Positions 6,835-13,830 of a DNA stretch of 14,976 bases are shown piece after piece. A program made the translations under genes and the position numbers. The DNA lies in NCBI GenBank assembly GCA_964654815.1, contig CAZZLH010000030.1, positions 1 to 14,976 on the forward strand. The letters are read 5' to 3'. The DNA is from ZLKRG08 sp964654815 (GTDB lineage Bacteria; Actinomycetota; Actinomycetes; Nanopelagicales; Nanopelagicaceae). The stretch's first letter is position 1; each line of letters opens with the position of its first letter. The notes beneath the pieces were generated by a model. It had not been told where the DNA came from. It worked only from the letters and a program-made list of their open reading frames with translations, and searched no databases.

Positions 6835-7344
6835 ATGACTAATAACCTCCAGATCGGTGAGAGCTTTATAGGTAGCGGTAAAAATGCTGCACATACCAAT
6901 ACCATTCTTGGTCTTCGATCTGGACCTGCGGGAGTAGCTTGGGCAACCGCCCTTGCTACTCCTCGGGCAGGGCATGTGCCATTTATGGTCATAGCCAAGA
7001 CTGGTTTAGCGGTAACTCCACCCACGTTATTTGTAAATAAGGCAGAGATCATTAGCGATTTGCATGGCACTCTGACGTGGGGCGCTTGCCAGGCTGGCGT
7101 GGCGACCGGAGTTAGAAAAGCCTTGTTAGAGGGTGTGATCGATCCCAAGTCAGCTGATGATTTGGTGATAATCGCAGCAATTTGGCTTAATCCAGCAGCA
7201 GATGATGAGGAAGTGGTTTACGCAAATCAAAGCAAAGCTATGTATGAGGCTTTGAAGAACGGCGCCGCCAACTTTCCAAGCGCGCAAGATTTGATGGATA
7301 GCGCTCTGACTATCTCAAACCCATTTTTTAGGCAAAAAAATTAA
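6835..7344 (+). CDS. fae: Formaldehyde-activating enzyme (Fae) family protein
   Basis: The 169-residue product resembles Fae, which in methylotrophs condenses formaldehyde with tetrahydromethanopterin. Family-type stretches appear in order: IGESFIGSGKNAAH (7-20, including the conserved catalytic-type His20), SGPAGVAWATAL (29-40), PPTLFVNKAEI (62-72), WGACQAGVATGV (82-93) and IWLNPAADDEEV (116-127). The length equals that of Methylobacterium Fae. As I recall that sequence, its GPAQHGVA segment has a histidine where this protein has alanine (Ala87), so the protein is divergent. It lies 29 nt after the binding-protein gene and its stop directly abuts the next ATG. No clear Shine-Dalgarno site is visible. 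No other tetrahydromethanopterin gene is in the window, so the cofactor and even the carbonyl substrate are open. The family assignment is by memory of motifs, without a search. Confidence 0.8.
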   Translation: MTNNLQIGESFIGSGKNAAHTNTILGLRSGPAGVAWATALATPRAGHVPFMVIAKTGLAVTPPTLFVNKAEIISDLHGTLTWGACQAGVATGVRKALLEGVIDPKSADDLVIIAAIWLNPAADDEEVVYANQSKAMYEALKNGAANFPSAQDLMDSALTISNPFFRQKN

Positions 7345-8460
7345 ATGAAGATAACTGGAATTAAATTCATCCCAACTTCTATTGATTTGGATCCACCATT
7401 TTGTCCAAATTGGGATCCAAAACCTCGAACTCAGTTCTCAGCCACTATCACTGTGGTCGAGACTGATGAAGGTGTAATCGGATACGGATCTGGTGACACA
7501 ATGGAAGGCTTTAGCGGATACGAGAAGCACTTCATCGGCACAGAGCTATTTGATGTCAAGAATCATGTGCGACGATTGGAAACCATCACTTTTCATGGCG
7601 GGCGTTATTGGCCTATCGAGGCTGCGATTTGGGATGCAATTGGCAAAGCAAAATCCAAGACCGTTGCCGAACTTTTTGGTGGCGCCGAGAAATTTATCCC
7701 AGCATATGCATCTACCGGTGCAGTCATGAGCCCAGCGCTACGCGCCGAATCAGCCAAATCGATTAGAGATTTAGGTTTTAAGGCGATAAAAATCCGAGTA
7801 CCACAGAGCGATCTAGCCTTAGGTATCGAGACTATAAAGGCAATCCGAGATGCCGTAGGAAGAGACCTTGAGATCATGGTGGATTTGAATCAAGCGTGGC
7901 GGATGCCGGGAGATACGAGAGATCCGCTCGATTTCAAAACCGTATCCAATTTCTTGGATGCCTGCGCTGATTATGGGGTCTTCTGGTTGGAAGAACCATT
8001 GCCGATGGAAGATATAGAAGGGCTTCGAAAATTGCAGGGTCGCGGAGTAAAAATCGCGGGCGGTGAGATGGTGCGCACCATCCATGAAGTACGCACCTTA
8101 CTAGCGGCGGATGCGCTCGATGTTTATCAGATGGATGTCGTGTTATCAGTTGGCTTGGATCATTCGCGGGAGATAGCAGAGAAGGCTAAGTCACTTGGCA
8201 AGATCTTCACTCCACATACTTGGTCCAATGGATATGGATTAATGGCAAATTTACAAGTTACGGCCGGATTGGGTGGCGCTCCTTTCATCGAGTATCCTTA
8301 TGACCCACCAACTTGGAGCGCAGCGCGTAGAGATTTCTTACTTGAAAAACCCATCGAGGTAGATGAAGCCGGTAATTTATGGGTGCCAAACGAACCAGGC
8401 ATGGGTTGTTCGATTAATAAATCTCTTACTGTAAATAGCTCCATCGCCTCTCTAGTTTGA
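7345..8460 (+). CDS. Enolase superfamily enzyme, mandelate racemase type
   Basis: This 371-residue protein has an N-terminal capping domain (about 1-120) and a C-terminal barrel. The metal ligands are Asp180 (MVDLNQAW), Glu216 (WLEEPL) and Glu241 (AGGEM). His291 (TPHTWSNG) and Asp264 have the 27-residue spacing of the mandelate racemase His-Asp dyad. On the second barrel strand the usual KxK is KxR (Lys149, Arg151). These enzymes abstract the alpha proton of a carboxylate and catalyse racemisation or, most often in this subgroup, dehydration of a sugar acid. The exact reaction is not predictable from this. The ATG follows the Fae stop with no gap, which argues for coupled translation and a shared pathway. 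Betaine epimerases of the same superfamily occur beside betaine transporters, but they use a lysine-lysine pair that is not seen here. Confidence 0.88.
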   Translation: MKITGIKFIPTSIDLDPPFCPNWDPKPRTQFSATITVVETDEGVIGYGSGDTMEGFSGYEKHFIGTELFDVKNHVRRLETITFHGGRYWPIEAAIWDAIGKAKSKTVAELFGGAEKFIPAYASTGAVMSPALRAESAKSIRDLGFKAIKIRVPQSDLALGIETIKAIRDAVGRDLEIMVDLNQAWRMPGDTRDPLDFKTVSNFLDACADYGVFWLEEPLPMEDIEGLRKLQGRGVKIAGGEMVRTIHEVRTLLAADALDVYQMDVVLSVGLDHSREIAEKAKSLGKIFTPHTWSNGYGLMANLQVTAGLGGAPFIEYPYDPPTWSAARRDFLLEKPIEVDEAGNLWVPNEPGMGCSINKSLTVNSSIASLV

Positions 8461-8470
8461 AGGGAAATTC

Positions 8471-9958
8471 ATGTCTTTGACCAAGTCGGATTGGATTAGC
8501 CGAGTCGAAAAATTAGATTTTCACCACCAACTATTCATCAATGGCAAGTATGTGAATTCATTGAGTGGCAAGACATTTGATGCGGTTTCCCCGATAGATC
8601 AAAGGGTCTTATGCAAAATCTCGGCCGCGCAGGAAGAGGATGTCGATGTCGCGGTGAAATCGGCCAAATCCAGTTTCGAAAGTGGAGTCTGGCGCGATCT
8701 AAACCCGCGTCAAAAGAAGGAGCTCATGCTCAAATGGGCCGATTTGGTCCGCGAGAACTATCAGGAGATTGCGCTCTTAGAGACACTAGAGGTGGGAAAA
8801 CCAATCTCTGATACTTCAGGTTATGACGCCTTAGCGGTAGCTCGAAATATTCAATGGTATGCCGAGACAATCGATAAAACATATGACGAGATTGCGCCGG
8901 CACCAAAGAATGCACTAGCGATGATCACTCGTGAACCGCTGGGAGTCATTGGTGCGATAGTGCCTTGGAATTACCCGATAGTGATCGCTTCTTGGAAATT
9001 TGCACCTGCTATGGCCATGGGAAATTCAGTGGTCTTGAAACCTTCTGAAGAATCCTCGTTGGCAACGCTTCGTATTGCCCAACTTGCAGTGGAAGCTGGA
9101 ATTCCTGAGGGCGTATTTAACGTGGTTACCGGCCTTGGCAATGAAGCTGGCAAAGCGCTGGCGCTGCACAAAGATGTTGCAAAGATAGCTTTTACCGGAA
9201 GCCCTAGAGTGGGTCGAATGATGCTGCAATATGCCGCAGAATCAAATATGAAGCAGGTTTCGCTCGAATTGGGCGGTAAGAGCCCGCAGGTAATTTTGAA
9301 TGATGTGGTTGATCTAGATGCGGCAGCCTCTACCGTTGCTTGGGGAATCTTCTATAACTCAGGTCAAACCTGTAATGCAGGTTCGCGGGTTATCGTGCAA
9401 GAGGGCATCAAAGATGCGCTATTTGAGAAATTACAGAAGTTTGTCTCGGAGTTTAAATGGGGAAATCCGCTCGATCCGAGCACCCAAATGGGCCCTGTAG
9501 TTTCCAAGAAACAACGAGATCGAATCAATTCATACTTAGATTTAGTAGGCAAGGGCGGCGAACGATTTGTATTTGGAGGCCAGCAACCAACAGGCGATGA
9601 TTGCCAATTCGCACCAACCTTAATCGATGGCGCCGCGCATGATTCGAAGTTGGCGCAAGAAGAGATCTTCGGACCAGTGATAGTGGCAGAGGTGGCGAAA
9701 GATGAATCGCATGCCTTGGAATTGGCAAATGGTACTGAGTATGGATTGGCAGCTTCGGTTTGGAGCGGCAATATTTCACGCGCGCATAATTTCGCGCGCA
9801 AACTCCGTGCTGGAACCGTATGGATCAACACCTTTGATATGAGCGATGTCATCACGCCATTTGGTGGGTTTAAGAACTCAGGCTCTGGCAGAGATAAATC
9901 GCTGCATGCCCTGGATGCATATAGCGCGTTAAAAACGACTTGGGTTGATTTGAATTAG
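8471..9958 (+). CDS. NAD(P)-dependent aldehyde dehydrogenase, PuuC-like
   Basis: This 495-residue protein is a complete aldehyde dehydrogenase. The oxyanion Asn167 is in PWNYP, Lys190 in VLKPSE and the cofactor loop FTGSP at 241-245. The general base Glu266 is in LELGGKSP, the nucleophile Cys301 in GQTCNAG and Glu398 in QEEIFGP. The ending, with GSGRDKSLHALDAY followed by LKTTW, closely matches the C-terminus of E. coli PuuC as I remember it. PuuC oxidises gamma-glutamyl-gamma-aminobutyraldehyde, and its relatives act on omega-aminoaldehydes and betaine aldehydes. An aldehyde carrying an amino or quaternary-amine group is therefore a reasonable guess for the substrate and would fit the transporter (inference). 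AGGGAA (8461-8466) precedes the ATG by four bases, and the gap from the upstream stop is only 10 nt. Confidence 0.93.
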   Translation: MSLTKSDWISRVEKLDFHHQLFINGKYVNSLSGKTFDAVSPIDQRVLCKISAAQEEDVDVAVKSAKSSFESGVWRDLNPRQKKELMLKWADLVRENYQEIALLETLEVGKPISDTSGYDALAVARNIQWYAETIDKTYDEIAPAPKNALAMITREPLGVIGAIVPWNYPIVIASWKFAPAMAMGNSVVLKPSEESSLATLRIAQLAVEAGIPEGVFNVVTGLGNEAGKALALHKDVAKIAFTGSPRVGRMMLQYAAESNMKQVSLELGGKSPQVILNDVVDLDAAASTVAWGIFYNSGQTCNAGSRVIVQEGIKDALFEKLQKFVSEFKWGNPLDPSTQMGPVVSKKQRDRINSYLDLVGKGGERFVFGGQQPTGDDCQFAPTLIDGAAHDSKLAQEEIFGPVIVAEVAKDESHALELANGTEYGLAASVWSGNISRAHNFARKLRAGTVWINTFDMSDVITPFGGFKNSGSGRDKSLHALDAYSALKTTWVDLN

Positions 9959-9967
9959 GAGCGGGAT

Positions 9968-10861
9968 ATGAAAGTTGCATTTATCGGAACTGGAAGTATG
10001 GGCGGGAGCATGTCCCGAAATCTTGCTGCGGCAGGGATAGATGTAACGGTATTTGATCTAAACCCCGAGACTTTGAAGAAACCTGCAGCCGCTGGTGCAA
10101 AGATCGCTAGCGATGGCATTTCATGCGTAACTGGCGCTGATGTTTTAATTACCATGTTGCCAACTCCTCAATCAATAGAGTCAGCGATGATTAATGGCGG
10201 TATAGCGAAAGCTCTAAAGCCAGATGCGATTTGGATTGATATGTCTACCTCAGTTCCAGAGGCTGCGCTAAATGTAAAGAAACACTTGTCTGATTCAATT
10301 AAATTAATCGATGCCCCAGTGGCTGGAATGGCAGTTGGTGCCGACAAAGGAACCCTCTCGATATTCGCAGGTGGCGATTTAGAAACCTTGGCAAGGATCA
10401 AACCGCTCTTTGACATCATGGGAGATCCAGCAAAGTACTTTCATTGCGGTGATTGGGGCACTGGTTATGCCGTCAAATTGGTGCTCAACATGCTCTGGTT
10501 CAATCAGTTCGTTGCATCGGTTGAAGCGCTCATGCTGGGCGTAAAGGCGGGGGTGGATTTAGAGACCTTGCGAAAGGCTCTGGTTGGTTCACCTTGCCAA
10601 TCAATTATGTTGGAGCGGGATTTAATGGACTTGCTTTCCGAAGGTGATTATGACGAGGGATTCGCAGTGGCGTTAGCTTGCAAAGATCTCAAATTAGCGG
10701 GCGACTTGGCGCGAAACGTAGGTGTGCCGATGGAAGTGCATGCCACGGTTGAGAATATTTATCGACGTGCACGTGCGCGATATGGTGATAAGGCAGGGGA
10801 GATGTCACCTGCGAAGCTTTACGAAGATGATACAAAGACTCTGCTTCGATTGAAGAAATAA
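9968..10861 (+). CDS. 3-hydroxyisobutyrate dehydrogenase-like NAD(P)-dependent beta-hydroxyacid dehydrogenase
   Basis: The 297-residue protein has the standard two-domain layout. A Rossmann fold starts with VAFIGTGSMG (GxGxxG at 7-12), DMST is at 91-94, and an all-helical second domain contains the catalytic Lys170 and Asn174 (GYAVKLVLNM). The family interconverts 3-hydroxy acids and semialdehydes; members include 3-hydroxyisobutyrate dehydrogenase and tartronate semialdehyde reductase. The substrate-binding motif is usually DAPVSGG, but here DAPVAGM (115-121) replaces the serine with Ala119. This could mean altered substrate preference. The ATG is preceded by AGGAG (9957-9961), and the gap from the aldehyde dehydrogenase is 9 nt. 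It is the last gene of the operon; an 81-nt gap follows. Confidence 0.9.
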   Translation: MKVAFIGTGSMGGSMSRNLAAAGIDVTVFDLNPETLKKPAAAGAKIASDGISCVTGADVLITMLPTPQSIESAMINGGIAKALKPDAIWIDMSTSVPEAALNVKKHLSDSIKLIDAPVAGMAVGADKGTLSIFAGGDLETLARIKPLFDIMGDPAKYFHCGDWGTGYAVKLVLNMLWFNQFVASVEALMLGVKAGVDLETLRKALVGSPCQSIMLERDLMDLLSEGDYDEGFAVALACKDLKLAGDLARNVGVPMEVHATVENIYRRARARYGDKAGEMSPAKLYEDDTKTLLRLKK

Positions 10862-10880
10862 ATAGGCAAGTTAAGTCCTA

Positions 10881-10922
10881 GATAATTTGCTACCGATAAT
10901 TAGCTACCGATATTTAGCAACA
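10881..10922. repeat. Threefold 14-bp tandem repeat in the intergenic gap
   Basis: Three adjacent 14-mers are GATAATTTGCTACC (10881-10894), GATAATTAGCTACC (10895-10908) and GATATTTAGCAACA (10909-10922). Units 1 and 2 differ at one base, units 2 and 3 at three. Each begins with a hexamer close to a -10 box (GATAAT, GATAAT, GATATT). They lie in the 81-nt gap between the catabolic operon and the EamA gene, so they may be an iterated promoter/operator or simply a slippage product. No convincing terminator is visible in the same gap. Confidence 0.7.
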
Positions 10923-10942
10923 GAGTACCTAAAAGTTAAGTT

Positions 10943-11821
10943 ATGAAATTGAATAAGGTAGCAATTCCGCTGGGCCTTGCCACTATGTGGCTGATGGGTG
11001 GGATGGGGTATCCATTCCTAAGTGCTGCGACCAAAGAACTTGCCCCTATGAATCTAGTTCTAATCAGAACTCTTGGCACGACTTTGATATTGGCGCTCAT
11101 CTTCCTCTGCACTGAAATCAGCACTTTGAGAAATATTCGCTTGGATATGGATCTTGGTATTACGGTGCTATGTGCGCTGCTCTTCTATCCAATTTGCAGC
11201 GGTAGTTTGGCGATTGCAAGTAGCCAGATACCTGGGGCCTTGACCGCACTGCTCTTTAGCACGTTGCCCGTTATAAGCACCATATTTGCCATTTATCGAG
11301 GGGAGCATCCGCATCGTCGGGTGATATTTGGTTTGGTGCTCTCTATCGTGGGTGTGGTGCTGCTTATTGGCGTACCAGATGAGCGGATAAATCTGCTTGG
11401 CGTAGTAGCTGGAGTCATCTCAGTGTTTACCTGGTTTATTGCCACCGAAATTTGGATTAAGTACCTGCCCAGATACAGCATTCTTCTAGCGACCACATTG
11501 CAAGCGTTCTTTGGCGCCCTCGGCACTTGGATGATAAAGCCGATTTTCACATCCCAAGCAATAACATGGGACTTGGTAATCAATCCAAATGTACTTTTCT
11601 TGATTTTCTCACTAGCCACTCAACATTTTGCCTACCTTTGGCTAACTACTCGAGTTAGTGGCTTGGTTCTGATGCTTTTTTCAATCATTAACCCATTGGT
11701 AGCAGGCATTACTGGTTATTTACTCTTTGGCCAAAGTATCACCATCATGCAATGTTTCTCCGGTTTGGCACTGCTAATCGGGGTTTATCAAATTATCCGC
11801 AGCCAACCAGTTAAAGTTTGA
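10943..11821 (+). CDS. EamA/DMT-family transporter
   Basis: The 292-residue protein is almost entirely hydrophobic, with about ten membrane segments arranged as two EamA-like halves. The first runs from roughly residue 5 to 137 (segments near 8-28, 37-56, 71-89, 97-117 and 127-143). The second runs from about 150 to 285, with FSIINPLVAGITGYLLFG (256-273) as the typical penultimate segment. DMT transporters export or exchange small metabolites such as amino acids, sugar derivatives or drugs; the substrate cannot be predicted. The ATG 10943 has no clear Shine-Dalgarno sequence. The 81-nt gap with tandem repeats suggests its own promoter rather than read-through from the catabolic operon. Its stop overlaps the start of the helicase gene by four bases. 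Confidence 0.88.
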   Translation: MKLNKVAIPLGLATMWLMGGMGYPFLSAATKELAPMNLVLIRTLGTTLILALIFLCTEISTLRNIRLDMDLGITVLCALLFYPICSGSLAIASSQIPGALTALLFSTLPVISTIFAIYRGEHPHRRVIFGLVLSIVGVVLLIGVPDERINLLGVVAGVISVFTWFIATEIWIKYLPRYSILLATTLQAFFGALGTWMIKPIFTSQAITWDLVINPNVLFLIFSLATQHFAYLWLTTRVSGLVLMLFSIINPLVAGITGYLLFGQSITIMQCFSGLALLIGVYQIIRSQPVKV

Positions 11822-13830
11822 AGGTGGAGCATTTAGAGCAGACTCGCAAAGCGCTGCAAGTAGCGGTAAAGGCAATTGATGGCACCACACGTACTGGCCA
11901 AGTCGAAATGGCTGAAGCGGTCAGCAATGCAATTACCGACAGACATCACTTAATGGTTCAAGCTGGTACTGGTACCGGCAAATCTTTGGCCTACTTGGTG
12001 CCGGCGATAGTCAGTGGCAAACGCACGCTGATCGCCACCGCAACCCTTGCTTTGCAGCGCCAGTTGGTAGAGCGTGACTTGCCGAGAATCGTTCCTGAAC
12101 TAGAGAAAGCTTTGGGGCGCTCCATCTCATTTGGCATTTACAAAGGAGTAGGCAATTACATCTGTCTGCAAAAATTAAATTCAGAAGAGCCCGATCCAGA
12201 TGGCGAATTGATTCTAGAGATCTCATCCTTAGGAAAAGATGCGCAAAGGTTGCGCGCTTGGGCGCAAACACCTGGGGTTTCGGGCGATAGAGATGAAGCC
12301 CCCGAAGTAGATCGTCGGGTTTGGGCTGCTAGTTCGGTGAGTGGTCGTGAATGTGTCGGCGCAGATATCTGCAATTTCGGTGCCAAATGCTTCGCCGCAA
12401 ATGCCAAGGCAAAGGCGCTTAACTCAGATATCGTCGTCACTAATCACACCTTATTGGCCTTAGAGGTGGTCGAATCTCATCCCATCTTGCCCGAACGCGA
12501 TGTGATTGTTTTGGATGAGGCGCATGAGTTCATGGATCGGACCACGCAGGCTGTCACGGAGGAATTAACCACACCAAGAGTTGCTAGAGCTGCTGCGATG
12601 GCTCGTAAATATAAAGGATTGCCTAATAAGTTAGTCGATTCCTTCACTCATGCCTCAGATGATTTTGCCGATGCGATGGATGCTTATAGTGAGGCATTTA
12701 GAGGCGATAGCGAATTAAATCGCAAACTTGAACAATTACCTGAAGAGTTGGAATCGGCAGTCAGAAAGGTAAGAGAGACCGCACAGGCAATTGTGCAATT
12801 CATGCAAGCCGATGATGACATTATCGATACTACCGAATTGGCCGAAAGAGCCCGAGTCAAAGGTGCAGTAAATGAGGTCAATACCACTGCAGCAAAATTG
12901 CTCAAATTAGGACGTGGTCAAGTACTTTGGTACGAACCTACTTTCAAGACGCTCTATCTGGCGCCACTCTCTGTTTCAAATGTACTGCGCGAAAATATGC
13001 TCCGCCAAACCCCAGTAATCGCAACCAGCGCCACGTTAACTGTCGGAGGTGGCTTTGATGCAATGGCAAAGCAGATCGGTTTTATCGTTGGCGAAGCTGG
13101 CGATGAATCTCCTGAAGATGACGAGAGTATTGACCCTGCAAATGTTCAGATGTTGGATGTTGGTTCTCCATTTAATTTTGCCGAGCAAGGAATGCTCTAT
13201 CTGCCGAAGCATCTACCAGAGCCGAATCGAGATGGCATAGCTAAAGAGGCGCTAGAACATCTAGGTGAATTAATCGAAGCCGCCGGTGGTCGAACTCTGG
13301 CGCTTTTTAGCAGTTGGCGTGCGGTAGAGGCGGCCGATGAGCATCTACGTAAAGCCCTTGCAGAATTGCCCATGCGGATCATCACCCAAAGACGTGGTGA
13401 TGCGGTGGCGCCTTTAGTTGAGAAGTTTGCAAGTGATCAGACAAGTGTCTTGCTTGGCACCATGACTTTATGGCAAGGAGTGGATGTTCCAGGTACGGCT
13501 TGCACCTTGGTGGCAATCGACCGGATTCCATTTCCTAGGCCGGATGATCCGGTGATGTCAGCCCGAAGCGCAGAGATAGATGCTGCAGGTGGCAGCGGAT
13601 TTATGTCGGTCTCTCTACCGCGCGCTGCGCTGCTATTGGCTCAAGGCACTGGTCGTTTGATTAGAAGCGTGGATGATCGCGGAGTGGTGGCTATTTTAGA
13701 TTCACGAATTGTGAATAAAAGATATGGCAGTATCTTGCTTAACTCCATTCCATCACTTTGGCGCACTAGCGATCCGCAGGTCATCAAGGAGTCACTAAAG
13801 CGCCTTGCAGAATCGCTTAACGAATCTTGA
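11818..13830 (+). CDS. dinG: DinG/Rad3 (XPD)-like ATP-dependent DNA helicase with iron-sulphur cluster
   Basis: This superfamily 2 helicase of 670 residues, about the size of mycobacterial DinG-like proteins, has motif I AGTGTGKS (49-56) and motif II as a DEAH box (VLDEAHEFMD, Asp233-His236). The C-terminal half has WQGVDVPG, RIPFPRPDDP and motif VI QGTGRLIR (609-616). Cys116 (NYICL), Cys179, Cys185 and Cys191 have the arrangement of the four ligands of the 4Fe-4S cluster in DinG and XPD. The enzyme should unwind DNA 5' to 3' and help resolve R-loops, D-loops or damaged structures. The chosen start is TTG 11818, which overlaps the EamA stop as TTGA; GTG 11824 is the alternative. The coupling to a permease is probably a consequence of genome compaction. 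The gene converges on the secreted-protein gene, with 14 nt of 3' overlap. Confidence 0.93.
   Translation: MKVEHLEQTRKALQVAVKAIDGTTRTGQVEMAEAVSNAITDRHHLMVQAGTGTGKSLAYLVPAIVSGKRTLIATATLALQRQLVERDLPRIVPELEKALGRSISFGIYKGVGNYICLQKLNSEEPDPDGELILEISSLGKDAQRLRAWAQTPGVSGDRDEAPEVDRRVWAASSVSGRECVGADICNFGAKCFAANAKAKALNSDIVVTNHTLLALEVVESHPILPERDVIVLDEAHEFMDRTTQAVTEELTTPRVARAAAMARKYKGLPNKLVDSFTHASDDFADAMDAYSEAFRGDSELNRKLEQLPEELESAVRKVRETAQAIVQFMQADDDIIDTTELAERARVKGAVNEVNTTAAKLLKLGRGQVLWYEPTFKTLYLAPLSVSNVLRENMLRQTPVIATSATLTVGGGFDAMAKQIGFIVGEAGDESPEDDESIDPANVQMLDVGSPFNFAEQGMLYLPKHLPEPNRDGIAKEALEHLGELIEAAGGRTLALFSSWRAVEAADEHLRKALAELPMRIITQRRGDAVAPLVEKFASDQTSVLLGTMTLWQGVDVPGTACTLVAIDRIPFPRPDDPVMSARSAEIDAAGGSGFMSVSLPRAALLLAQGTGRLIRSVDDRGVVAILDSRIVNKRYGSILLNSIPSLWRTSDPQVIKESLKRLAESLNES

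Noticed and set aside
7345..8460. Assignment as a hydroxyproline-betaine or proline-betaine epimerase because of the adjacent betaine-type importer
   Set aside because: Those enolase-superfamily enzymes use lysine bases on the second and sixth barrel strands. This protein has KxR and a mandelate-racemase-type His291-Asp264 dyad, so the residues do not fit.
9780..9799. Inverted repeat of GCGCGC around an AT-rich centre
   Set aside because: It lies inside the aldehyde dehydrogenase and is explained by ordinary Arg-Ala and Ala-Arg codons in a conserved stretch. No T-run or other regulatory context is present.
10863..10880. TAGG...CCTA as a possible terminator after the catabolic operon
   Set aside because: The perfect arms are only four bases, the interior does not pair well, and no T-run follows, so a Rho-independent terminator cannot be supported.
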